Of a stretch of DNA of 64,000 bases, positions 1 through 9,157 are shown piece by piece (positions within the stretch are counted from its first letter, which is position 1; each line of letters starts with the position of its first letter). The stretch is taken from contig NZ_JAVIWI010000001.1 of assembly GCF_034314085.1 (NCBI RefSeq), positions 3,100,001 through 3,164,000 of the forward strand. The letters are read 5' to 3'. Both the position numbers and the translations under genes were made by a program. The notes below the pieces were generated by a model, which saw nothing but the letters and a program-made list of their open reading frames with translations, was not told where the DNA came from and did no database searches. The DNA comes from Undibacterium sp. 5I1 (GTDB taxonomy: Bacteria; Pseudomonadota; Gammaproteobacteria; Burkholderiales; Burkholderiaceae_D).

Positions 1-25
1 ATTCAATCTCCCTTACACTGCGGGT

Positions 26-1165
26 ATGCCCCGTGACACACCTCCCTCGCTGACCAGACACTCATCCAACCCGAATACCATCCATCTGGCAGGATCGTGG
101 CGGGCGCACACCCTGAGCAATCAAGCGCTGATGCAAACCTTGACCGCGCAATTGCAAGCGCTGCGCACACCGTTGGAGTTGCCGAATAATTTGCACTGGG
201 ATTTGCGCGACATTACCGCACTTGACCATATTGGCGCACAAATTTTGTGGCAGATCTGGGGCAAAAAGCGCCCTGCTGATTTGCAATTGCAGACATATCA
301 CGAAGGCTTATTTGTCAGACTGGAAGAAGTCTGCCAGCTACCAGTGCCGCACTTACCAAAAGAACGGTGGGAGCGGGTCAGCCAATTGGGTACATTTGTA
401 CTAAGTTTTGTCGAGCATGGAAAAGGTCTGACCATTTTATTGGGGCAGCTCATCCTGGATTTATTCCGCCTGATCCGTCATCCGCTGCAAGGCCCCTGGA
501 AAGAAATTTCTGCCAACCTGTACCGTACTGGTTTTCAGGCATTGGGGATTACGGCGCTAGTTGGTTTTTTGATCGGGATTGTGCTGTCTTATTTGTCGGC
601 GCAACAGTTGCGCGCTTTTGGCGGCGAGTTATATATCGTAAATATTTTGGGTATGAGCATCGTCCGCGAACTAGGACCTTTGCTGGCAGCGATCTTGGTT
701 GCAGGTCGATCAGGGTCAGCGATCACCGCGCAGCTCGGTGTGATGCGGGTGACGGAAGAGCTAGACGCCATGCGGGTGATGGGAATACCACATGGTTATA
801 GACTGATTATGCCGCGAGTAATTGCCTTGGCGATTGCGATGCCTTTGCTGGTGATCTGGACCGATGTGATGGCATTAGCCGGTGGCATGCTGGCAGCGCA
901 ATCCCGGCTGGGGATGTCACCGACATTTTTTCTGTATAAATTGCCAGAAGCCGTCGCTTTGATTAATTACTGGATTGGCATGCTCAAAGGTGTCACCTTT
1001 GGCATATTGATTGCGCTGGTCGCCTGCCATTTTGGTTTGCGCATTAAGCCCAATACCGAAAGTCTGGGTCAAGGCACAACCAGCTCGGTTGTGATCTCGA
1101 TTACGATTGTAATTATTGCTGATGCGATATTTGCGATCTTGTTTAGCAAGTCAGGATATTACTGA
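26..1165 (+). CDS. MlaE-family lipid ABC transporter permease with N-terminal STAS-like domain
   Basis: This is the inner-membrane permease of an Mce/Mla-type ABC transporter that moves phospholipids or other hydrophobic compounds between membranes. Residues about 15-110 look like a STAS domain (a hydrophilic stretch with LDHIGAQ near the middle). Residues about 120-375 form the MlaE (DUF140) permease, with the family hallmark around ELGPLLAAILVAGRSGSA followed by EELDAMRVMGI. The length of 379 aa is typical for permeases carrying the STAS extension and longer than E. coli MlaE (about 260). The stop codon overlaps the next start (TGATG), so the ATPase is translationally coupled. The substrate cannot be read from sequence. 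The start at the first ATG, close to the window edge, is not supported by a strong ribosome-binding site. Confidence 0.9.
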   Translation: MPRDTPPSLTRHSSNPNTIHLAGSWRAHTLSNQALMQTLTAQLQALRTPLELPNNLHWDLRDITALDHIGAQILWQIWGKKRPADLQLQTYHEGLFVRLEEVCQLPVPHLPKERWERVSQLGTFVLSFVEHGKGLTILLGQLILDLFRLIRHPLQGPWKEISANLYRTGFQALGITALVGFLIGIVLSYLSAQQLRAFGGELYIVNILGMSIVRELGPLLAAILVAGRSGSAITAQLGVMRVTEELDAMRVMGIPHGYRLIMPRVIALAIAMPLLVIWTDVMALAGGMLAAQSRLGMSPTFFLYKLPEAVALINYWIGMLKGVTFGILIALVACHFGLRIKPNTESLGQGTTSSVVISITIVIIADAIFAILFSKSGYY

Positions 1166-2058
1166 TGACTACTACCTCGATTGCCTCGGTTGCACCCACT
1201 GCCTCCAATTCCATCATCGATGTCCAGCATCTGCGTACCCAGTTTGGTCACGCGGTTGTGCATGACAATTTAAATTTACAAGTGCAGCAAGGCGAGATTT
1301 TATCGATCGTCGGTGGTTCCGGCTCGGGCAAAACGGTCTTAATGCGCCAGATGCTGGGCTTGGAGACACCGGCGCAAGGCAACATTCGCGTGTTTGATGA
1401 AGACATCCATGCGCCCAGCACCAACAATCTGGATTTTTTACGACGCCGCTCTGGCATGCTGTTTCAGCATGGTGCTTTGTATTCTGCACTCAGCGTGTTT
1501 GACAACGTCGCCCAACCGATGCGGGAACTCCGTACCTTATCGGAGAGTCTGATTGCCGACATGGTGTATCTCAAACTACACATGGCGGGGATTGGGTTTG
1601 AACATGCGAAAAAAATGCCCGCCGATTTGTCCGGCGGCATGATCAAACGAATCGCGCTGGCACGTGCGTTGGCACTTGATCCCGAATTATTATTTTTGGA
1701 CGAGCCAACGGCAGGACTAGACCCTGATCGATCAGACAGTTTCGTCAAGCTGATTCAATCACTGCGTCAGCAATTACATTTGACAGTCGTGATGGTGACG
1801 CATGATCTGGATACCTTATTCGCCTTATCCAGCAGGATCGCCGTGTTAGCAGAGAAAAAAGTCGTTACCATCGGCACACCGCAAGAAGTGGTGGCGTTTC
1901 AGCATCCGTTTATTCAGACTTTCTTTCTGGGTGGACGTGGCTGCAGAGCGATGGAAGTATTCACGTCACCTGATGTCAAAGATAGCAGTGATCATAGTCA
2001 TAGTAAGAGCAACAGCGGTAGCGTGGACGATGCGCACGGCAAAGGAGTTAATACCTGA
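1165..2058 (+). CDS. MlaF-like ABC transporter ATP-binding protein
   Basis: This is the cytoplasmic ATPase subunit that powers the lipid transporter encoded by the flanking genes. The Walker A motif GGSGSGKT lies at residues 50-57, the signature is a LSGGM variant near residue 155, and Walker B is LLFLDEPTAGLDP followed by the H-loop MVTHD. The last 30 or so residues are a low-complexity Ser/Asp/His-rich tail not needed for the ABC fold. The gene overlaps both neighbours by TGATG junctions, which is strong evidence for one operon with equimolar coupling. Family assignment is firm; the transported lipid is unknown. Confidence 0.92.
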   Translation: MTTTSIASVAPTASNSIIDVQHLRTQFGHAVVHDNLNLQVQQGEILSIVGGSGSGKTVLMRQMLGLETPAQGNIRVFDEDIHAPSTNNLDFLRRRSGMLFQHGALYSALSVFDNVAQPMRELRTLSESLIADMVYLKLHMAGIGFEHAKKMPADLSGGMIKRIALARALALDPELLFLDEPTAGLDPDRSDSFVKLIQSLRQQLHLTVVMVTHDLDTLFALSSRIAVLAEKKVVTIGTPQEVVAFQHPFIQTFFLGGRGCRAMEVFTSPDVKDSSDHSHSKSNSGSVDDAHGKGVNT

Positions 2059-3005
2059 TGGAAAACAGATCTCACGCACTGATGGCAGGTTTTTTTACGA
2101 TTGCCTTATTGGTTTTGGCGGCGGTCTTTGCGCTCTGGCTGGGCAAAGATAAAATCAAGCGTACACCGTACGAAATTGCGACCAAATTGTCGGTCGCCGG
2201 ACTAAATATGCAAGCCGCCGTGCGCTACAAAGGCATACGGGTTGGCAATGTCAGCAACATCAGCTTTGACCCCACTACACCCGGTCAGATTTTATTGCAT
2301 TTAGATGTGATGTCAGACACGCCTGTGACCAAATCCACCTATGCCACACTGGCTTACCAAGGCGTGACCGGTATTGCGTTTGTGCAGTTGGATGAAGACA
2401 ATATTCATGCAGATCACGCACCACTGCTGGCCTCGACTCAAAACGATGTAATTCCACGGATTCCGCTGCGCCCGGGCATGATGCAAAATCTGGAGCAACG
2501 TGGCGTCGCTATCCTGAACCAGACCGAAGAGCTGACTAAGCGCCTGAACCTGCTGCTCGACCCAAATAATCGCCAATCCATCGCCACCGCAGTAGAAAAC
2601 ATCGGCAAAGCCGCCGCAGCCTGGCAAACAGTCCCGGAAAAACTCGGCCCCGCTTTAGACAAACTACCCGCGCTGGCCGAGCAAACCCAAAGCACCCTGA
2701 TCGCCATCAAAACCTTGTCGGGCGACGCCAGCAAACTCAGCAACAACATCAACCAGTTCACGGTCAGCATGCAAGCGCCAGACGGCCCTTTAGCCAGGCT
2801 CAACCAGTCAGTAGAACAAATCAGTGCCGGCATCAGTCAGGAAACCCTGCCTAAAATCAATGCCATCACCAACGACGCCCGCAGCAGTTTGCGCGCGATC
2901 AACCGTACCACCGATGCACTCAATGAGCGGCCGCAAAGTCTGTTATTTGGCAATGCAGCGCCGGCACCAGGGCCGGGTGAGCCGGGCTTTGTCGCACCGA
3001 AGTAA
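2058..3005 (+). CDS. MlaD/Mce-family substrate-binding protein
   Basis: This is a periplasmic, membrane-anchored Mce-domain protein that should form the ring or tunnel of the lipid transporter. One N-terminal membrane segment (about residues 9-28, ending LWLGKDKI) is followed by the MCE domain (about residues 38-115, with AAVRYKGIRVGNV). A long predominantly helical region (about 150-290) follows, as in PqiB/LetB/YrbD relatives that build needle-like structures. The end is Pro/Gly-rich. At 315 aa it is longer than E. coli MlaD (183 aa), in line with the helical extension. It overlaps the upstream ATPase gene and lies 27 bp from the downstream lipoprotein gene. Confidence 0.9.
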   Translation: MENRSHALMAGFFTIALLVLAAVFALWLGKDKIKRTPYEIATKLSVAGLNMQAAVRYKGIRVGNVSNISFDPTTPGQILLHLDVMSDTPVTKSTYATLAYQGVTGIAFVQLDEDNIHADHAPLLASTQNDVIPRIPLRPGMMQNLEQRGVAILNQTEELTKRLNLLLDPNNRQSIATAVENIGKAAAAWQTVPEKLGPALDKLPALAEQTQSTLIAIKTLSGDASKLSNNINQFTVSMQAPDGPLARLNQSVEQISAGISQETLPKINAITNDARSSLRAINRTTDALNERPQSLLFGNAAPAPGPGEPGFVAPK

Positions 3006-3031
3006 TCGCGTATAGAAACTAAGGAATTTTC

Positions 3032-3670
3032 ATGAATCACAAGCAGATTTATCCATCACGTTCTGGTGTCGTACGGACGTATAGCTTGATGTTAATTGCA
3101 CTGGCAATAGCTTTAACAGGCTGCTCAAGCGCTCCGGCACAGAAGCAAAGTTATGACTTTGGGCCTTTATCTGCGCCGGCGTCTACGTCGACTTCGATTA
3201 CTCCCATATTGGCTATCAGTCTGGCAGACATCAATGCCCCTGCATCGCTAGACAGCACAGCGATGCTATACCGGCTGCAATACGATAACGCGCAACAAGC
3301 GCGTCCATATGCGCAACATCGCTGGAGCATGCCTCCGGCGCAATTGCTGACACAGCGATTAAAAACCAGAATCGCCGCGGCTGGCGGTACCGTGATCGCC
3401 AGCCGGGATGCAGTAAGCAGTTTGTCGGTCTTGCAAATGGATCTAGATGAGTTTTCACAAGTGTTTTCCTCCGCTAGCAGCAGCACTGTGCAAATCCAAA
3501 TCCGCGCTACCGTCTTCAAAGGACGTAATCTACTGGCGCAGCGAAGTTTTCAGCAGCAGGTCGTAACGCCAACCGCGGATGCGCCGGGCGGTGCAAAAGC
3601 CATGGTCACCGCCAGCGATGCGCTGATCAGCGATGTGATGGCGTGGATGCAGACCTTGAGGTTGAACTAG
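3032..3670 (+). CDS. ABC-type transport auxiliary lipoprotein (PqiC-like)
   Basis: This outer-membrane lipoprotein probably completes the lipid transport system, as PqiC does for PqiAB. A lipobox LTGC ends at Cys31 after a hydrophobic stretch (residues 18-29). The mature part resembles the ABC_trans_aux (DUF330) family, with YRLQYDNAQQARPYAQHRWS and a C-terminal region ending in the usual MQTLR. The length of 212 aa is typical of the family. It is the last gene of the four-gene operon: after it there are about 230 bp without a gene and a copy of the 84-bp repeat. A weak purine-rich ribosome site (aaggaa) precedes the ATG. Confidence 0.85.
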   Translation: MNHKQIYPSRSGVVRTYSLMLIALAIALTGCSSAPAQKQSYDFGPLSAPASTSTSITPILAISLADINAPASLDSTAMLYRLQYDNAQQARPYAQHRWSMPPAQLLTQRLKTRIAAAGGTVIASRDAVSSLSVLQMDLDEFSQVFSSASSSTVQIQIRATVFKGRNLLAQRSFQQQVVTPTADAPGGAKAMVTASDALISDVMAWMQTLRLN

Positions 3671-3797
3671 AGAGAATTTGTTGTGCTCACATTGCTAGAA
3701 ATAGAAATAAAATCGAAGTTACTTTTACTCCCTCTGCGGTAAGCGGGAGAGGGTAATAAAGTCAGGAACAAAACGTAAAAGAATATAGTGCGCTTAA

Positions 3798-3880
3798 CAT
3801 ACTGGTAGTAGGTATATATTGAGTGTCCATACAATACTTGGACAATCCAGTATATTTATAAAAAATAATGGGGAGTATAT
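3798..3880 (+). repeat. 84-bp dispersed repeat, copy A
   Basis: This is the most degenerate of seven copies. The left end is only ATACT, but the central hairpin TGTCCA / TGGACA and the right end GGGGAGTATAT are intact. It lies between the lipid-transport operon and the VanZ-like gene. Its 3' end contains ATGGGGAGTATATT, whose ATG is in frame with the downstream gene and extends that open frame by 14 codons. Confidence 0.85.
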
Positions 3881-3909
3881 TGATTCAACCCTCATTCTCG
3901 ATCATCGCA

Positions 3910-5070
3910 ATGCAGAATACGTCGTCAAAAAATATCGAGCCGCAGATTGAAACGCCACTTGAAATCCAGCGCCAGGCCTCGCCATTTGCGCGGGTCGCTT
4001 TGCTTGCGTATGCCTTCCTGATTGTTTATGCCAGTCTTTATCCTTTCTCCGGCTGGCAAAACGATAATCTGGCAGCACTGACCGATGTGATAAAGCAGTG
4101 GCCACGCTATTGGACTGGCTTTGATGCGGTTACCAATGTGATCGGCTACATGCCACTGGGTATGCTGATTGTATTTGCGCTATATCCGGTGTGCAGGCGG
4201 CGCTGGTCTGTGTTGATTGCCTCGTTTTCTGGCGCTGTACTCTCGGCCAGTATGGAAACGACGCAGTATTTTTTACCCAGCCGCGTGACCTCTTTACTAG
4301 ACTTTTTGACTAACTCTGGCGGCGCTATTCTGGGGTCCATACTCGGTGCGCTGCTAATCCCTTTATTGCTAGAAAAAGGACGCTTGCGTTTACTCCGCAA
4401 GCAATGGCTGTATGGGGAAGCCAGCCGGGAAGTACTGGCGCTCGGCTTGTGGCCAATGGCGCAAATTTACCCGCAAGCCTACTTGTTTGGTCTGGGTCAA
4501 ATCCTGCCGATTTTATCGTTTTGGCTGAGTGATTTTTTAGATATGCCAATTGATCTGGGTGGCATGCTACTCAACGGAATAGAACTCAGTCCAGAAAAAT
4601 TCCTGCTGGCAGAAACCATTATCACTGCCTGCGGTTGTACCAGTGCGGTACTGATTTGCCTGTTTATTCTGAATCGCCATGCGCCCAAGGTCCGCTTATC
4701 AGGCTTACTTTTACTAGCGGCTATTGGCATCAAATCACTAGCAAGCGCCCTACTGTTTAAACCGGAATATGCCTTTGCCTGGCTTACCCCCGGCGCACAA
4801 GGCGGCCTATTGATCGCGCTGATTATGTTGTACGGATTTTCGTTCGCACCGCACCAGGTGCAGCGACGGCTAGCGATTTTGATGCTGGTGATTAGCTTAA
4901 CGGTGATTAATCTGATCCCGAGCAATCCTTACTTTACGGTCACGCTGCAAACTTGGGTACAAGGTAAGTTTCTCAACTTTAACGGCGCTGCGCAATTTTT
5001 ATGTCTGCTCTGGCCATTCATCAGCTTGTGGATATTGCTGAGCAGAAAAACATCCATCAAGAGTAAATAA
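3910..5070 (+). CDS. VanZ-like membrane protein
   Basis: This polytopic inner-membrane protein has a VanZ-like domain in its N-terminal half (about residues 25-155, with FDAVTNVIGYMPLG and METTQYFLPSRVTSLLDFLTN-type motifs). The C-terminal half adds several more hydrophobic segments. VanZ proteins are linked to teicoplanin resistance and cell-envelope processes, but the role of these larger versions is not established. I place the start at the ATG at 3910 (386 aa). The frame is open to an ATG at 3868, but that ATG lies inside repeat copy A and would add 14 repeat-encoded residues. No clear ribosome site decides between them. It is separated from both neighbours and probably monocistronic. Confidence 0.8.
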   Translation: MQNTSSKNIEPQIETPLEIQRQASPFARVALLAYAFLIVYASLYPFSGWQNDNLAALTDVIKQWPRYWTGFDAVTNVIGYMPLGMLIVFALYPVCRRRWSVLIASFSGAVLSASMETTQYFLPSRVTSLLDFLTNSGGAILGSILGALLIPLLLEKGRLRLLRKQWLYGEASREVLALGLWPMAQIYPQAYLFGLGQILPILSFWLSDFLDMPIDLGGMLLNGIELSPEKFLLAETIITACGCTSAVLICLFILNRHAPKVRLSGLLLLAAIGIKSLASALLFKPEYAFAWLTPGAQGGLLIALIMLYGFSFAPHQVQRRLAILMLVISLTVINLIPSNPYFTVTLQTWVQGKFLNFNGAAQFLCLLWPFISLWILLSRKTSIKSK

Positions 5071-5203
5071 CGATCATCAATAAAAAACGTAACGAAGTGT
5101 TCCGATCTGCTTACGTTGAGCTTGATCCTAGTTTGAGCGTGTATCATAGTCGCCTATGCATTCGTCTACATCGAATGCGCTCACTCACCTCAGAACACGA
5201 TAA

Positions 5204-5554
5204 ATGATCATGGCTGATACTCTTAATAATCCCAAAACTCCCGACGCACCGTATTTTGAAAAGCATGTTTTTTTCTGCATGAACCAACGTGAAGATGGCC
5301 GCCCTTGCTGCGCTGATCGTGGTGCGCAGGCTGCGCAAGAACATACCAAGAAACGGATTAAGCAACTCAACCTCAGCGGTCACGGCAAAATTCGCATCAA
5401 CAAGGCTGGATGCCTGGATCGCTGCGAAGAAGGTCCGGTGATGGTGATTTATCCTCAAGGCACCTGGTACACCTTTGTCGATCAATCCGACATCGATGAG
5501 ATTATCGAAGTGGATCTGGTCGGTGGCGGTACGGTAGAACGCCTCAAAATTTAA
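5204..5554 (+). CDS. thioredoxin-like [2Fe-2S] ferredoxin domain protein
   Basis: This small soluble protein has the thioredoxin-like ferredoxin fold seen in Shethna-type ferredoxins and NuoE C-terminal domains. Cys25, Cys35/36, Cys70 and Cys74 are placed as expected for a [2Fe-2S] cluster (HVFFCMNQR, GRPCC, KAGCLDRC). The protein binding partner is unknown. The start may be the second ATG (5210, MADTLN), two codons in; neither has an obvious ribosome site. The next gene, an alpha/beta hydrolase, starts 27 bp downstream, and this pair is probably co-transcribed. Confidence 0.88.
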   Translation: MIMADTLNNPKTPDAPYFEKHVFFCMNQREDGRPCCADRGAQAAQEHTKKRIKQLNLSGHGKIRINKAGCLDRCEEGPVMVIYPQGTWYTFVDQSDIDEIIEVDLVGGGTVERLKI

Positions 5555-5581
5555 GTTTGAAGACTTAAGATTGATATCAAT

Positions 5582-6232
5582 ATGAATGCCCAAACAGAAC
5601 ATTTTTTTACGCAAGGTGCGGTTGGTCAGCTGGAATGCGCACTGGATTTACCTGATGCAGAACATTTTCCAGCACCACGCGGGCTTGCCTTAGTTGCTCA
5701 TCCGCATCCCTTGTTTGGAGGGACGATGGATAATAAAATCGCCCAAACACTGGCGCGTGCTTTTGTTACCTTGGGTTATGTCGCAGTCAGGATGAACTTT
5801 CGCGGCGTCGGCAAGTCAGAAGGTGTGCATGACAACGGCGTCGGGGAAACTGATGACATGGCTTTACTTCTGGCGCAAATGCGGACGCGTTATCCTGATC
5901 TACCGCTGGCCTTAGGCGGATTTTCGTTTGGTACCTTTGTGCAGGCACAATTGCAACAGAAGCTGATTGCGCAAGGCACGCCAGCAGAACGACTGGCATT
6001 GATCGGTACCGCAGCAGGCAAATGGCCGATGCCGGATGTGCCAGCCAATACGATTTTGATCCATGGCGAGCTCGACGATACAATCCCGCTGCAAGCCGTT
6101 TTTGATTGGGCACGACCACAAGATATCCCTGTCATTGTGATCCCCGGAGCAGATCATTTCTTCCATCGAAAACTGCAACATATAAAAAATTATGTCGTCA
6201 ATTTGTGGGATGAGTCTGCCAATGCGAGCTAA
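5582..6232 (+). CDS. alpha/beta hydrolase (dienelactone/CocE-like small hydrolase)
   Basis: This is a predicted cytoplasmic esterase-type hydrolase of 216 aa with no signal peptide. The nucleophile elbow GFSFG places Ser115, the acid is probably Asp165 or Asp166 in HGELDDTIPL, and the general base is His192 in GADHFF. The early motif AHPHPLFGGTMDNK is characteristic of a conserved proteobacterial hydrolase family whose substrate is not known. It follows the [2Fe-2S] protein gene by 27 bp and precedes dacC by about 80 bp, so it may be in one transcript with the former. Confidence 0.87.
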   Translation: MNAQTEHFFTQGAVGQLECALDLPDAEHFPAPRGLALVAHPHPLFGGTMDNKIAQTLARAFVTLGYVAVRMNFRGVGKSEGVHDNGVGETDDMALLLAQMRTRYPDLPLALGGFSFGTFVQAQLQQKLIAQGTPAERLALIGTAAGKWPMPDVPANTILIHGELDDTIPLQAVFDWARPQDIPVIVIPGADHFFHRKLQHIKNYVVNLWDESANAS

Positions 6233-6313
6233 CCCACGCTAGACCAAACTTGTCCGCTAGACTATGAACGTCCTTACTGTTTTACTTTTCAATGCTACTT
6301 TTTTACTGATTCA

Positions 6314-7504
6314 ATGAAAAAATTTCTCGCTACATTCCTCTCCGTCAACTCCTCCGCTGTCCTCGTACTTGCCAGCGCATTGTCAAGCCTGACTGTCAGT
6401 TCCATTGCCAATGCCCAAAGTCTGCCAGCGCCCACGATTGCCGCTAAATCCTGGATTTTAGTCGACACCACCAGCAATCAGGTCATCGCTTCACAAGATG
6501 CGACGCTGCGCATAGAACCTGCGTCGCTGACCAAGATCATGACAGCGTATCTGGTGTTTTCTGCGCTCAAAGATAAAAAGCTTGATCTGAATCAGTCTGT
6601 TAACGTATCGACTCACGCATGGAAGGTCGATGCCAGCAGCTCCAAAATGTTTATCGAGCCAAATAAGCCTGTCACCATCAACGAATTGCTATATGGACTG
6701 ATCGTTCAGTCGGGTAACGACGCCGCTGTTGCGCTGGCGGAAACGGTAGCGGGCAGTGAAGAAGCCTTCGTCGTTCAAATGAACAAAGAAGCCGAGCGCA
6801 TGGGGCTTAAGTCCAGCCACTTCGCCAATCCACATGGTTTGCCTAGCCCCGAGAATTATTCTACGGCACAAGATTTGTCGACTTTGGCTGCGCGCCTGAT
6901 CAATGATCACCCACAGTTTTACAAAACCTATTACTCGACCAAAAGCTTCACGTATAACAAAATCACCCAACCAAACCGCAACCGCTTATTGTGGCTAGAC
7001 CCAACCGTTGATGGGATGAAAACAGGCCACACCGAAGCGGCTGGTTTTTGCCTGATTGCCTCCGCGATTCGTCCTAATGGTAGCGGTCAGCGTCGCCTGA
7101 TTTCTGTCGTCACAGGCACTGCCAGCGATCAGGTCAGAGCGCAAGAAAGTTTAAAACTGCTGAACTGGGGCTTCCTCAATTTTGATACTGTCAAGCTGTA
7201 TGAAAAAGGTCAGGCTATTGCCACACCAGAAGTCTGGAAAGGTACACAAGCGCAAGTCAAAATCGGCTTCACCCGTGATCTGTATGTCACTTTGCCAAAA
7301 GGCGCTGCCGCTAAATTGAAACCCGCTCTGGAACGCAAAGATCCACTGGTCGCTCCTATCCCATTGAATAGTCAGGTTGGCACAGTCAAGATGATGTTGG
7401 ACGGCAAACCGGTCGCAGAATTTCCAGTACTGGCGCTAGAGCAAGTCGAACAGGCAAGTATCTTTGGTCGCGCCTGGGACTCTTTACGCTTACTGTTTAA
7501 GTAA
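6314..7504 (+). CDS. dacC: D-alanyl-D-alanine carboxypeptidase (PBP5/6 type)
   Basis: This low-molecular-mass penicillin-binding protein trims the terminal D-Ala from peptidoglycan pentapeptides in the periplasm. All three catalytic motifs are intact: S71-LTK-K74, SGN at 133-135 and KTG at 236-238. A signal peptide occupies about residues 1-35 (ending SIANAQS). The C-terminal PBP5_C beta domain (about 290-375) and an amphipathic tail ending WDSLRLLFK, which should anchor it to the membrane, are present. The length of 396 aa matches E. coli DacA/DacC. In Burkholderiales this gene usually precedes the D-amino-acid aminotransferase, DUF493, lipB and lipA; here a GNAT gene and a sterol desaturase gene intervene. 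A strong terminator follows. Confidence 0.95.
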   Translation: MKKFLATFLSVNSSAVLVLASALSSLTVSSIANAQSLPAPTIAAKSWILVDTTSNQVIASQDATLRIEPASLTKIMTAYLVFSALKDKKLDLNQSVNVSTHAWKVDASSSKMFIEPNKPVTINELLYGLIVQSGNDAAVALAETVAGSEEAFVVQMNKEAERMGLKSSHFANPHGLPSPENYSTAQDLSTLAARLINDHPQFYKTYYSTKSFTYNKITQPNRNRLLWLDPTVDGMKTGHTEAAGFCLIASAIRPNGSGQRRLISVVTGTASDQVRAQESLKLLNWGFLNFDTVKLYEKGQAIATPEVWKGTQAQVKIGFTRDLYVTLPKGAAAKLKPALERKDPLVAPIPLNSQVGTVKMMLDGKPVAEFPVLALEQVEQASIFGRAWDSLRLLFK

Positions 7505-7552
7505 GCGATAGCTTTCAGATGCGCTGATGGATTGATTCATCAACGCATCCTC

Positions 7553-7591
7553 AAAAAAGGACAAGACTCATGCAGTTCTTGTCCTTTTTTT
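7553..7591 (+). terminator. Rho-independent terminator after dacC
   Basis: A perfect 14-bp stem (AAAAAAGGACAAGA pairing with TCTTGTCCTTTTTT, 7553-7566 with 7577-7590) has a 10-nt loop and ends in a T run. It lies about 50 bp after the dacC stop codon. Confidence 0.9.
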
Positions 7592-7647
7592 CTGATTGTT
7601 GACTGAGATTAAAATAGAGTTTTTCTGATCTGGCCTTCACAAAAATA

Positions 7648-8226
7648 ATGACCTTAAAACCAATGAGCCGCACCTCCTTTACAATCCGCGCCGCAGAACC
7701 TGCAGATGCTGTCCGTCTGACAGCGCTCGGGATTCACGTCTGGTTGCACACGTATGCAAAAAATGGCATTTCTGATCCAATTGCCCGCTATATATTGGAA
7801 GAATTTACTGTCACAAAAATGCGCGCGCTGATCGCAGACAGCAAACAGCGCGTCTTGGTCGCTGAGAACAACGAAAACTTACTCGGCTATGCGACGTTGA
7901 ATATGGGTCACCTGCTCTATGACCTCAAGGATCAATCCATGGCTGACCTCACCGACAAAGCCGCAAATCAACGGCGTGCCAAATTAGAAACCTTGTATGT
8001 ACAAGAGCACTTCACGGGCCAGGGGATTGGCCAAGCTTTACTACAACGCGCCTTGCAAGAAATCACAGATAAATTCGATACGCTATGGCTGATGGCAAAC
8101 GCGCAAAACCAGCGCGCAATTGATTTTTATCTTGCCATGGGTTTCATCGAAGAAGGCATTACGTATTTTGATCTGGAAGGTAGCCAGCATAAAAATCTGG
8201 TGCTGGCATACACTCTGAACATCTAA
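7648..8226 (+). CDS. GNAT family N-acetyltransferase
   Basis: This cytoplasmic acetyltransferase of the GNAT superfamily has 192 aa. The acetyl-CoA binding segment is visible as LYVQEHFTGQGIGQALLQRA (Q/RxxGxG/A type) near residues 114-133, followed by NAQNQRAIDFYLAMGF, the usual beta5-alpha4 region. The acceptor substrate cannot be predicted. An alternative start is the ATG at 7663 (MSRTSF), five codons in. The gene stands alone between the dacC terminator and the convergent sterol desaturase gene. Confidence 0.88.
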   Translation: MTLKPMSRTSFTIRAAEPADAVRLTALGIHVWLHTYAKNGISDPIARYILEEFTVTKMRALIADSKQRVLVAENNENLLGYATLNMGHLLYDLKDQSMADLTDKAANQRRAKLETLYVQEHFTGQGIGQALLQRALQEITDKFDTLWLMANAQNQRAIDFYLAMGFIEEGITYFDLEGSQHKNLVLAYTLNI

Positions 8227-8311
8227 AGAGATTTCTAATTTTTGCGATCACCATCTCGCTATCGAGAATTGTTGACGATGGTGCAATCAGCAATCCCAGA
8301 GCAACATCAAC

Positions 8312-9157
8312 CTACTCAACGATCACCCGCTCTTTACCCAGCGCAGAATGTGATCGTTTAGATTTAAACACTGGGAAAAACACTTCAATATACCAAGCCT
8401 CTTTCCCATATTGAACATCGTCCATCAGGCCAACTTGTTTGGGGTATTGGCGTGTGATCAATGCGCTTTTAAACAGGATGTCCCAGAAAAACAAGAAGTT
8501 ACCAAAATTGCCTTTGTAATGACCTATACCGTCATCCATCGTAATCGCATGATGCGCATAGTGTGTGGCAGGTGTAGAGATGGTGCGCTCTAGCAGCCAC
8601 ATTAATGGTCTTGTCAGGCGGAAGCGATACAGAGGCTCATCCCAGCGTACTGCGCTGTGAGCACCGATAATGACCAAGAGTTTGAGCACAACATAGACTA
8701 AATACACCTTGGCAAATCCGAGAAAAATCAATGCAGAGGAAATCCAAATTCCCGGCATCATCGCGTAATAAAAAAAATTATTTCGATACACAACACGAAC
8801 GCTCATATAGCTGGCGGAATGATGCACGCGATGCAGTGGCCACAGCAAAGGCGTGTGCGAAATCCGATGCCACCAGTATTGCGTCATATCATCAGCAACC
8901 AGCAGAATCAAAAACATCCCCCACCACGGCAAGAACGAAAGGCTATTTTTGTACTCAGGATAATAATGCTGCCCTATCCACAGAATGCCAAACAAGATGC
9001 CGGGCTGTATCAATACCAGTAGCAAGACAGGCACCAAAATCTCAATCTTCCAATCATCTTTGGCAACGTTGAGTTTTTTAAATCGACCAGTGAGGATCTC
9101 TAACATCAGGAAGATAACGAAAGCGAGTGTAATCAATAATGGCTGTAGCAAATCCAT
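8312..9157 (-). CDS. sterol desaturase / fatty acid hydroxylase family protein
   Basis: This integral membrane di-iron oxygenase belongs to the fatty acid hydroxylase superfamily. The histidine boxes are complete: H97RISH101 (WWHRISH), H109RVHH113 and a later THYAHHA box. The hydrophobic segments around residues 5-20, 40-62, 78-95 and 140-165 fit a four-helix membrane domain. Such bacterial enzymes modify lipids such as hopanoids, carotenoids or ornithine lipids; the substrate here is open. The gene has its own start region (gaca aaatgg) preceded by a purine-rich stretch (aaggagac) that gives a good ribosome site. It is convergent with the GNAT gene. Confidence 0.88.
   Translation of the reverse strand: MDLLQPLLITLAFVIFLMLEILTGRFKKLNVAKDDWKIEILVPVLLLVLIQPGILFGILWIGQHYYPEYKNSLSFLPWWGMFLILLVADDMTQYWWHRISHTPLLWPLHRVHHSASYMSVRVVYRNNFFYYAMMPGIWISSALIFLGFAKVYLVYVVLKLLVIIGAHSAVRWDEPLYRFRLTRPLMWLLERTISTPATHYAHHAITMDDGIGHYKGNFGNFLFFWDILFKSALITRQYPKQVGLMDDVQYGKEAWYIEVFFPVFKSKRSHSALGKERVIVE

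Noticed and set aside
3798..3880. The 84-bp repeat as an ordinary Rho-independent terminator
   Set aside because: Copies also lie between divergent genes and inside an operon, have no consistent T run after a GC stem, and keep a fixed length and ends.
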